From Frankiaceae bacterium (GTDB taxonomy: Bacteria; Actinomycetota; Actinomycetes; JADGOU01): 8,642 nucleotides of DNA. Positions 1 to 5,177 of this stretch are shown in pieces. The position numbers were made by a program, and so were the translations under genes. The stretch spans positions 1 to 8,642 of the forward strand of contig JADGOU010000106.1 of the NCBI GenBank assembly GCA_017882835.1, read 5' to 3'. The notes beneath the pieces are model-generated. The model did not search any database and was not told the DNA's origin. It worked only from the letters and a program-made list of their open reading frames with translations. Each line of letters opens with the position of its first letter. The stretch's first letter is position 1.

Positions 1-1
1 C

Positions 2-394
2 ATGGTGTTGTCACGTCGCTGGAGTGCGTTCTTACTCGCTGTAGCCGGCTGGAGCTGGATCATCTGGCCCACCTTCCTGCGCAACATCTGGGCCGACCCG
101 CGGTCCTTCTCCGCCGGTCCAACAGGCTTCCTGATCGTCCACCTGGTACTGGTGGCGGCCTCCCTCGGCATCGCCACCACGATCGGCGTGCTCGGCTGGC
201 GAGGCTGGCAGGCGGCCCCCGGCCGGCGGCGGCCGGTCCGGAGCGCCAGGCAGCGGTCAGTCGCCGGCGGCCCGGAGCAGCACCATGTAGAGGGTGAGGC
301 CGGGGCCGAACGCCATCGCCACCACCGGGTCCCCGGTGGCGAGCGGTCGGTTGGCCAACAGCCGCTCGAGCACCAGCAGCACGGTCGCCGATGA
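2..394 (+). CDS. Small two-helix membrane protein, SCO4848-like
   Basis: The 130-residue product begins at an ATG in the first bases of the window. Its first ~70 residues show two hydrophobic segments (about residues 8-24 and 43-66) around a short loop containing NIWADPRSF, and they end in a GWRGW motif. This pattern matches, from memory, the short actinobacterial SCO4848-type membrane proteins of about 75 residues, whose function is unknown. After residue ~72 the sequence becomes Arg/His/Gly-rich and shows no family resemblance. That tail runs antisense over the last 138 bases of the convergent polyketide synthase gene. Stops in the other two frames (288-290 and 295-297) also lie inside that gene, so a single frameshift would not remove the overlap. 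The upstream region is outside the window, so promoter and Shine-Dalgarno cannot be judged. The N-terminal identity is fairly secure; the long C-terminal extension is doubtful as functional protein. Confidence 0.72.
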   Translation: MVLSRRWSAFLLAVAGWSWIIWPTFLRNIWADPRSFSAGPTGFLIVHLVLVAASLGIATTIGVLGWRGWQAAPGRRRPVRSARQRSVAGGPEQHHVEGEAGAERHRHHRVPGGERSVGQQPLEHQQHGRR

Positions 395-1330
395 ACAGTT
401 GCCGAAGTCCCGAAGCACCTCGTACGACGGTGCCATCGCCGCGTCGGACAGTTCCAGCTGCTCGGCCACCACCTCCAGGATCCGGCGCCCCCCGGGGTGG
501 ACCGCCCAACCGGCAACGTCAGCAACCGAAAGCCCATTGCGGGCCAGCAGCCCGCGCACCACGTCGCGCACATGCACCGCGAGGACGTCCGGGACCTGCG
601 GCGATAGTCCCATCTTGAAGCCGAGGTCGGTGACGTCCCAGGTCATGTGGTCGCTGGTGGCGACGTCGGTGCGGGCCGCGATGTCGACGACCCGCAGGCC
701 GGTGGCGGCCGGACGCAGCACGACCGCGGCGGCGGCATCGCTGAACAGTGAGTGCGCCACCATCTGCTGCAGGTCCTCCGCGGTGGGCCGCCCGGAGCGG
801 GCTGACTCGGTGGGCGGCTGGACGTGCAGGGTGGTCAGCTCAAGGCAGAGCATCACGGCCGGCCGGCCGCGGGCGGTGACGAAGTCCGAAACGGCGCCGA
901 GGCCGGGGAGAGCGGCGTAGCAGCCCATGTGGCCGATATGCAGCCGCTGAACCTCCGGCGTCATGCCGAGGTCGCGCGCCAGCAGAATGTCGAGCCCCGG
1001 CGTCGTGTACCCGGTGCACGAGACCACGCCGAACAGGCCCACGTCGGCCGCGTCCAGCCCGGCGTCGGCCAGCGCAGCGGACACGGCTTCCTTGCCCAGC
1101 GGCATCGCCTCGGCCAGGAATCGCCGCATTCGGGCGCCGGTGCCGGTATCGCATAACGACTCGACGGTCGGGTCGATCACGCCGTGCCGGGTCTCGATCC
1201 CCGATGCCGCGAACACCCGCGCGGCCACCCGGTTGCCGGCGTAGTGCTCGCGGAAGTAGTCGTCCCAGAGCCGTTGCTGGCTAGCGGCGGCCGGTACGGC
1301 GTGGGCCATGCCGGTGATGCTCGCCGTCAC
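257..1330 (-). CDS. Type III polyketide synthase (chalcone/stilbene synthase family)
   Basis: The 357-residue protein has the usual length of bacterial type III polyketide synthases. These homodimeric enzymes extend an acyl-CoA starter with malonyl-type units and cyclise the chain to a resorcinol, pyrone or related aromatic. The catalytic triad is visible: Cys137 in HIGHMGCYAALPG, His278 in WAVHPGG and Asn311 in GNCSSATVL. Other family hallmarks are SCTGYTTPGLD, the LFSDAAAAVVL segment, MTWDVTDLGFKMGLS and the C-terminal FGPGLT loop. The GTG start at 1330 was chosen because GGAGG (1337-1341) sits 6 bases upstream. The ATG at 1309 would shorten the protein by seven residues and has no comparable site. 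The gene is last in a minus-strand operon, 13 bases after the flavoprotein gene. The methyltransferase, flavoprotein and UbiA neighbours point to a modified, prenylated phenolic lipid. Starter choice and product cannot be read from sequence. Confidence 0.95.
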   Translation of the reverse strand: MTASITGMAHAVPAAASQQRLWDDYFREHYAGNRVAARVFAASGIETRHGVIDPTVESLCDTGTGARMRRFLAEAMPLGKEAVSAALADAGLDAADVGLFGVVSCTGYTTPGLDILLARDLGMTPEVQRLHIGHMGCYAALPGLGAVSDFVTARGRPAVMLCLELTTLHVQPPTESARSGRPTAEDLQQMVAHSLFSDAAAAVVLRPAATGLRVVDIAARTDVATSDHMTWDVTDLGFKMGLSPQVPDVLAVHVRDVVRGLLARNGLSVADVAGWAVHPGGRRILEVVAEQLELSDAAMAPSYEVLRDFGNCSSATVLLVLERLLANRPLATGDPVVAMAFGPGLTLYMVLLRAAGD

Positions 1331-1350
1331 CCGCAGCCTCCGGTCACCAT
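1327..1350 (-). other. Seven-codon mini-ORF overlapping the polyketide synthase start
   Basis: An ATG at 1350 inside the end of the flavoprotein gene opens the short frame MVTGGCG and stops at 1329-1327, overlapping the polyketide synthase GTG as GTGA. It has its own GGAGG (1358-1362) 7 bases upstream, and the polyketide synthase Shine-Dalgarno lies inside it. It may couple translation of the two genes, or it may be chance in GC-rich sequence. Confidence 0.25.
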
Positions 1351-2552
1351 CGCTGCACCTCCGCGTCGTTCTCCGGGTCGCGGCCGAGGGCGGCCAGTCC
1401 CAACCAGTCTGCGCACACGTCGCTGGTCGCGGGCTGCAGTGACCCGCACCGGGCGTCCCGGAAGATCCGTTCCAGCGGGTGGCCGCGCCGGCTGGCTGCC
1501 GTACCGGCCGCCTCGAGCAGGCTGGCGGCCACCTCCATCGCGATCTCCCCGGCCAGCAGCTTCGCCCGCCAGACCCAGCGGTTGGTCTCGGGCTCCCCGG
1601 GCGCGGCGTCCACCCGGCGGGCCGCCTCCAGCACCACCAGCCGCGCGGCGCCGACCCGGGCATCGGCCCGACCGATCCGCGCCCGCACGGCGGGCAGCCG
1701 CCCGAGGCCGCGCTGCTCGACGTACGCCGTGGCCGCGTCGATGGCCGCCTGCGCCACCCCAACGTACACCGCGGCGTAGGAGGCCACCAGCCACTGCGGC
1801 ATGACCTGGGCCAGCAGCAACGCCAACCCCTCCACTCCGCCCAGCAGGCTGTCCGCCGGGGCCAGCACGTCGATGTGCAGGTCGTGGCTGCCGGTAGCCC
1901 GCATTCCGAGGGAGTCCCAGGTCGGCTCCACGATCACACCGGCGCCTGCGGGCACCAGAAACTGGCTCACCCGCCCGCCGTCGAGCGAGCGGGCCGCGAC
2001 CAGGTAGGCGTCGGCGTGCCCGGCCCCGGAACAGAACGTCTTGTGGCCGCGAATCCGCCAGCCGTCGTCCTCCGGCTCGTACGTCGTGGCGACCTGCGAC
2101 AGCTTCGAGCCCGCCCCACGTTCGGACATCGCGACGGCGTAGAAGGCGCCGGCGGCCGCGGCGGCCAGCACCCGGTCGCGCATCGCGAAGAACGACTCCG
2201 GTACGCCGAGGGCGCGCGCCAGGTCCTCCGGCGTACCGGCCAGTGCGCCGGTGACCGACGCGTGCATGTTGAACACCAGCGCAGTGGCCCCGTTGCCGGT
2301 GCCCAGCGCCATGGCGACCTCGGCGTAGTCGGCGAACCCGGCACCGACCCCACCGAGGCGGGCCGGGACCATGACCCCGAGCAGCCCGGCGGTGCGGATG
2401 TCGGCGAAGTCCTCGACCGGGAAGCTGCCGTCTCGGTCGTGCCGCTCGGCCCGGGCGGCCAACACCGGGGTCAAGGCGCGGGCGGCAGTGATGGCGTCGG
2501 CCGGGCCGGGGCCGGGACCGGTGATCGGGGCCGCGCTGGTAGGGGTGCTCAA
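1344..2552 (-). CDS. Acyl-CoA-dehydrogenase-fold flavoprotein lacking the usual catalytic Glu
   Basis: The 402-residue product has the complete acyl-CoA dehydrogenase layout. An N-terminal helical domain contains GLLGVMVPARLGGVG. The middle beta domain has AMSERGAGSKLSQ and GHKTFCSGAGHADAYLVAAR, and a C-terminal four-helix region follows. FAD binding is expected. By eye, the position of the MCAD catalytic glutamate (YEGT) corresponds to Pro374 in LQPATSD, and the alternative isovaleryl-CoA-dehydrogenase glutamate on helix G falls on Gln253 in MPQWLVA. Classical alpha-proton abstraction is therefore unlikely. Some enzymes of this fold, such as DszC-type flavin monooxygenases, oxygenate aromatic substrates, which would suit this cluster; that is inference. 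The start is TTG at 2552, with GAGGA (2560-2564) 7 bases upstream and overlapping the methyltransferase stop. The nearby ATG at 2560 is out of frame. The gene is the middle one of the operon. Confidence 0.88.
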   Translation of the reverse strand: MSTPTSAAPITGPGPGPADAITAARALTPVLAARAERHDRDGSFPVEDFADIRTAGLLGVMVPARLGGVGAGFADYAEVAMALGTGNGATALVFNMHASVTGALAGTPEDLARALGVPESFFAMRDRVLAAAAAGAFYAVAMSERGAGSKLSQVATTYEPEDDGWRIRGHKTFCSGAGHADAYLVAARSLDGGRVSQFLVPAGAGVIVEPTWDSLGMRATGSHDLHIDVLAPADSLLGGVEGLALLLAQVMPQWLVASYAAVYVGVAQAAIDAATAYVEQRGLGRLPAVRARIGRADARVGAARLVVLEAARRVDAAPGEPETNRWVWRAKLLAGEIAMEVAASLLEAAGTAASRRGHPLERIFRDARCGSLQPATSDVCADWLGLAALGRDPENDAEVQRW

Positions 2553-2562
2553 TGGTCCATCC

Positions 2563-3318
2563 TCAGGCCTTCACGCCGTACGCCTGGAACAGCCCGGCCG
2601 TGGAGCGGACCGGCACCATCCGAGCGTTCGCCTGCCGGCCGGCCAGCCAACGCAGGTAGTCGGGCACCGACGGCCGCAGTCCACGCAGCATCAGCCGGAC
2701 CCCGTGCCGGGCACATACCGCCACCAGCCGGTCGCGGTCCACGAACAGCCGGCCGTCGTGCAGCCGCGGCGGCGGGCCGGCCGGGATCCGCTCGCCGACG
2801 GTGATGGTGCTCAAGCGTCCCCACCACGTGTTCGCGATGGTGTCGATCACCAGCGGGCCGCCTGGGCGCAGCACTCGCACCGCCTCGGCCAGCACGCCGT
2901 CGAGGTCGGTGACGTGCTCGAGCAACTCGCCGGCCACCACGACGTCGGCCACCTCATCGGCAACGGGGAGTCGGGCGGCGTCCGCCCGCACCACCCGGAT
3001 GCCGCGGCCACGCGCGGTGGCCGCGGCCGTGGCGGACACATCCACGCCCACGTGCCGGTAACCCTTATCCGCGATGTGCGGCGCCAGCACCCCGCCGCCG
3101 CACCCGATGTCGAGCAGCATCGCGCCCGGTCGGGTCGCGGTCGGAACCAGGGCCGCCCGGGCAGCCGCGATCCAGTGCAGCATCTCGAACGCGCCCCGCG
3201 GCTTCCACCACTCGGCGACCAGGTCGTCGTACTGGCCAGGGTCGTTGCGCGGTCGCACGTCGTGGCACGGTCGCAGGTCGTTGCGCGGTCGCATGACCGT
3301 CGCTGCACCAGCCGACAC
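2563..3318 (-). CDS. SAM-dependent methyltransferase, UbiG-like
   Basis: The 251-residue class I methyltransferase resembles UbiG-type O-methyltransferases. Residues 30-54 contain a Tyr followed by WWKPRGAFEMLH and an Arg, the UbiG N-terminal signature. Motif I is LLDIGCGGG (residues 68-76), the SAM-binding loop. An acidic residue follows in VGVDVS, and a motif-IV-like GELLEHV and VLRPGGPLVI complete the core. UbiG proteins methylate phenolic hydroxyls of quinone precursors, so methylation of a hydroxylated alkylresorcinol or hydroquinone is the likely role (inference). The GTG start at 3318 was chosen because GGAGG (3325-3329) lies 6 bases upstream. The ATG at 3294 and GTG at 3258 have no such site. 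Residues 9-26 are three tandem six-residue units (MRPRND, LRPCHD, VRPRND) encoded by an 18-base tandem repeat, absent from typical UbiG proteins. It is first gene of the minus-strand operon. Confidence 0.9.
   Translation of the reverse strand: MSAGAATVMRPRNDLRPCHDVRPRNDPGQYDDLVAEWWKPRGAFEMLHWIAAARAALVPTATRPGAMLLDIGCGGGVLAPHIADKGYRHVGVDVSATAAATARGRGIRVVRADAARLPVADEVADVVVAGELLEHVTDLDGVLAEAVRVLRPGGPLVIDTIANTWWGRLSTITVGERIPAGPPPRLHDGRLFVDRDRLVAVCARHGVRLMLRGLRPSVPDYLRWLAGRQANARMVPVRSTAGLFQAYGVKA
3240..3293. repeat. 18-bp tandem repeat, three units, inside methyltransferase N-terminus
   Basis: Units lie at 3240-3257, 3258-3275 and 3276-3293. The first and third are identical (GGTCGTTGCGCGGTCGCA on the plus strand), and the middle unit differs at three positions. 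The unit length is a multiple of three, so copy-number change would keep the methyltransferase reading frame. On the minus strand it encodes a six-residue repeat of the form x-R-P-(R/C)-(N/H)-D. Confidence 0.93.
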
Positions 3319-3383
3319 GGCCCACCTCCGCTCGCTCCTGGCCGGGCGCCGCCCGACTGCCCTTGCTGCGCCCGGTCAGGCTG

Positions 3384-3412
3384 CCAGACTCGGCCGCACG
3401 AGGCACGTCTGG
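3384..3412. promoter_or_regulatory. Interrupted palindrome between divergent methyltransferase and UbiA genes
   Basis: CCAGAC (3384-3389) and its exact reverse complement GTCTGG (3407-3412) are separated by 17 bases, placing arm centres 23 bases apart, about two helical turns. A smaller CTCG/CGAG pair is nested inside. It lies within the 128-base divergent intergenic region, where promoters for both the minus-strand operon and the UbiA gene must sit. A dimeric regulator site serving both directions is plausible but unproven. I could not assign convincing -35/-10 boxes to either direction. Confidence 0.35.
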
Positions 3413-3446
3413 GGCCGCCGCACGGCGCGGACCACAGGGAGGTCGG

Positions 3447-4322
3447 ATGCCGGCACCGGTCGGGGCCAGCGTGCCCGCCCACGTCCGGACGGGCCTGCCG
3501 GCACTGCTTGCCGCCTGCCATCCGGAGCCGGCCGCCCTGGTCACAGTCGTCGCCACGGCGCTGGCCGCGGCCGCCGGCCGCGGACTCGGCGGGTCGATCG
3601 CGGTGTTCGCCGCGGTCGGCGCCGGCCAACTCTCCATCGGCTGGAGCAACGACTACCTGGACCGCGAGCGCGACCGCCGCACCAGCCGCGCCGACAAGCC
3701 GATAGCGGCCGGCGCGGTGTCCGCGACCGTCGTCGGCGGGGCGGCGGTGACGGCGCTGATTCTCGACGTCCCGTTGTGCCTGCTGTCCGGGCCGCGCGCC
3801 GCCGCGGCGTACCTGATCGGCGTCGTCGGCGGCTGGGCGTACAACATCCGACTGAAGTCCACAGCGGTTTCAGTAGCGCCGTACGTCGTGGCCTTCGGGC
3901 TGTTGCCGGCCTTCGTGACCCTCGGGCTGCCCGGGCACCCCTGGCCCCCGTGGTGGGCGCTGACCGCCGGGGCCTTGCTGGGAGCGGGCGCGCACTTCGC
4001 CAACGTGCTGCCCGATCTGGACGACGACGCTCGGACGGGGGTTCGCGGACTGCCGCATCGGCTCGGCGGCACCGTCAGCCGCGTCCTGGCCGCCGGACTG
4101 CTGCTGGCGGCGACGGTGATGCTGGCCTTCGGGCCGACCGATGCCTCGACCGGGGGCGCCCGGGCCCTCGGCGCGGCGGCGGTTGGGCTGTCCGCGGCCG
4201 CCGTGGTGGTCGGTCTGCTGCTCGGTCGACGACCGCGGTCCCGGGCGGCCTTTCGGGCGACCCTGCTGGTGGCCGCCGTCGACGTCTGTCTGCTGTTGGC
4301 CCGCGGTGCGGCGCTCGCGTGA
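3447..4322 (+). CDS. UbiA-family prenyltransferase (membrane)
   Basis: The 291-residue integral membrane protein belongs to the UbiA aromatic prenyltransferase family, which transfers a polyprenyl diphosphate chain to an aromatic acceptor at the membrane. The first Asp-rich motif is NDYLDRERD (residues 68-76), followed by RADKPIAAG. The second is DLDDD (190-194), followed by GVRGLP. The YNIRLKST loop between helices is also typical. Multiple Ala/Leu/Val-rich segments give about seven to nine predicted helices. The ATG at 3447 was chosen because AGGGAGG (3436-3442) precedes it by 4 bases; an upstream TTG at 3363 would only add Arg/Gly-rich residues. It is divergent from the methyltransferase-flavoprotein-polyketide synthase operon and is likely the tailoring prenyltransferase for that product. 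A menaquinone-type housekeeping role is an alternative, but no menaquinone genes are adjacent. Confidence 0.93.
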   Translation: MPAPVGASVPAHVRTGLPALLAACHPEPAALVTVVATALAAAAGRGLGGSIAVFAAVGAGQLSIGWSNDYLDRERDRRTSRADKPIAAGAVSATVVGGAAVTALILDVPLCLLSGPRAAAAYLIGVVGGWAYNIRLKSTAVSVAPYVVAFGLLPAFVTLGLPGHPWPPWWALTAGALLGAGAHFANVLPDLDDDARTGVRGLPHRLGGTVSRVLAAGLLLAATVMLAFGPTDASTGGARALGAAAVGLSAAAVVVGLLLGRRPRSRAAFRATLLVAAVDVCLLLARGAALA

Positions 4323-4330
4323 GGTTTCGG

Positions 4331-4351
4331 GCCGACCGCTACGCTGTCGGC
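4331..4351 (+). terminator. Candidate hairpin after the UbiA gene
   Basis: GCCGAC (4331-4336) and GTCGGC (4346-4351) form a perfect 6-bp stem around a 9-base loop, 8 bases after the UbiA stop. No U-tract follows, as is common for actinobacterial terminators, so function is uncertain. The loop also contains TACGCT (4340-4345), which fits a TANNNT -10 box. The element could instead belong to the promoter of the downstream lipoprotein gene. Confidence 0.25.
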
Positions 4352-4371
4352 GCCGTGAGGTCGCCGGCATC

Positions 4372-4389
4372 CATCCGACCCGCCGGATG
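4372..4389 (+). other. Hairpin in the leader upstream of the lipoprotein gene
   Basis: CATCCG (4372-4377) pairs perfectly with CGGATG (4384-4389) around a 6-base loop. It sits between the possible -10 at 4340-4345 and the lipoprotein Shine-Dalgarno at 4421-4426. It may be a transcript leader structure or a weak attenuator/terminator. Chance occurrence is possible in GC-rich DNA. Confidence 0.25.
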
Positions 4390-4396
4390 ACCTCGG

Positions 4397-4418
4397 CCCG
4401 ACTGCCACCCGACTGCCA
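4397..4418. repeat. 11-bp tandem duplication before the lipoprotein Shine-Dalgarno
   Basis: CCCGACTGCCA occurs twice without interruption (4397-4407 and 4408-4418), ending 2 bases before the AAGGAG ribosome-binding site. The second copy may be a recent replication slippage. No regulator is recognised. Confidence 0.85.
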
Positions 4419-4437
4419 CCAAGGAGAACCCGAACTC

Positions 4438-5076
4438 GTGAGCCGTTCGACCAAGGTGACCCGCGGGGCAGCGCCGGTCGGCGCCCTCATCCACTCCCGC
4501 GGCCGCATCGCCGCGGCCGCCCTGCTGGCGGCCGGCCCGCTGCTGACCGCCTGCGGTTCAGGGCTGCAGGCACAAACCTCCACGGAGCGCTCGGTCGTCG
4601 ACGGGGAGGCGGCCCAGGCCGGCGACATCCTCATCCGCTACGCCCACATAGACAGCCCAGCCGATCCGGCTCACAGCCAGGGCGGTACGGCGCTGGCGTA
4701 CGCCGCCTTCTACAACGGCGGCAGCCAGCCGGACGCGCTGGTTTCGGCGTCCGCGGTTGCCGCAACCAGCGTCGACGTGGTGCCGCCCAGCGGTGCCGGC
4801 GTGAGCGGGACAGGCCCGAGCGCTTCGCCGGCCGCCGGCACAGCGGGGGCCTCGACAACCGGACCGGCGACGATCCCGGCGGGCGGCAGTCTGCTGCTGA
4901 TGCCTGACACCGGCGGGCACCTGGCTCTGCGCGGACTGACCCAGCCACTGTTCGCTGGCGAGAACGTGCACTTGACGTTGGTCTTCCGCAACGCCGGCCG
5001 GTGCAGCTTCGCCGCACCCGTGCAAGTGCCGTCCACGCCCGCCCCGCGCCCGACGCCGTCGAAGGCCACCGAGTAG
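4438..5076 (+). CDS. Lipoprotein with degenerate PCuAC-like copper-chaperone domain
   Basis: The 212-residue product starts at GTG 4438, with AAGGAG at 4421-4426 (11-base spacing, rather long). Residues 24-38 are hydrophobic and end in the lipobox LTAC, so Cys39 should be lipidated and the protein anchored outside the membrane. The mature part resembles the PCuAC/DUF461 fold. It has ALAYAAFYNGG (residues 85-95) then DALVSASA, and later IPAGGSLLLMPDTGGHLAL with GLTQPLFAGENVHLTLVF (about 146-182). PCuAC proteins deliver Cu(I) using His/Met ligands. Here the canonical HxM reads HLA (161-163), and the earlier His is not found in VDVVPP. A Ser/Gly/Ala/Thr-rich linker (118-143) splits the domain. 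Copper transfer is therefore doubtful; another extracytoplasmic role is possible. A hairpin after the stop suggests that it is transcribed apart from radA. Confidence 0.82.
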   Translation: MSRSTKVTRGAAPVGALIHSRGRIAAAALLAAGPLLTACGSGLQAQTSTERSVVDGEAAQAGDILIRYAHIDSPADPAHSQGGTALAYAAFYNGGSQPDALVSASAVAATSVDVVPPSGAGVSGTGPSASPAAGTAGASTTGPATIPAGGSLLLMPDTGGHLALRGLTQPLFAGENVHLTLVFRNAGRCSFAAPVQVPSTPAPRPTPSKATE

Positions 5077-5079
5077 GCA

Positions 5080-5127
5080 CCGGGCACGCCCTCGCGGGCG
5101 GGCTGCGGCTCGGCCACGGGTGCCCGG
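5080..5127 (+). terminator. Nested hairpin, candidate terminator of the lipoprotein gene
   Basis: CCGGGCAC (5080-5087) and GTGCCCGG (5120-5127) are perfect 8-bp complements. Between them, CGCCC and GGGCG (5087-5091 and 5096-5100) can form a competing or stacked 5-bp stem with loop TCGC. The structure begins 3 bases after the lipoprotein stop and ends before the radA promoter. It lacks a U-tract, so termination is inferred from position and stability only. Confidence 0.4.
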
Positions 5128-5163
5128 GATCTGCGGCGTGGCGAAAGTGTCGGCGGTCGCCGT

Positions 5164-5177
5164 TACGTTCGCGCACA
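5164..5177 (+). promoter_or_regulatory. -10 box for a probably leaderless radA transcript
   Basis: TACGTT (5164-5169) fits the actinobacterial TANNNT -10 consensus and ends 7 bases before the radA ATG. Transcription would therefore begin at or next to the start codon. No Shine-Dalgarno is visible upstream of this ATG, which fits leaderless translation. No clear -35 is seen; TGGCGA at 5139-5144 is a weak candidate. Confidence 0.45.

Noticed and set aside
257..1762. Longer 501-residue reading of the PKS frame starting at 1762
   Set aside because: Residues before the GTG at 1330 are Arg/Pro/Gly-rich antisense-of-frame sequence inside the flavoprotein gene, and the GGAGG at 1337-1341 fixes the start at 1330.
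2549..2560. Mini-ORF ATG GAC CAT TGA overlapping the flavoprotein TTG start
   Set aside because: Its ATG abuts the GAGG with no usable spacing, so initiation there is unlikely; probably chance.
1479..2804. Long plus-strand open frame of 441 residues opposite the flavoprotein gene
   Set aside because: Low-complexity Arg/Gly/His composition with no family resemblance; it is a shadow of high-GC coding on the other strand.
3363..3446. Upstream TTG start for the UbiA gene
   Set aside because: No Shine-Dalgarno, adds Arg/Gly-rich residues not typical of UbiA, and would consume the divergent promoter region; ATG 3447 has AGGGAGG.
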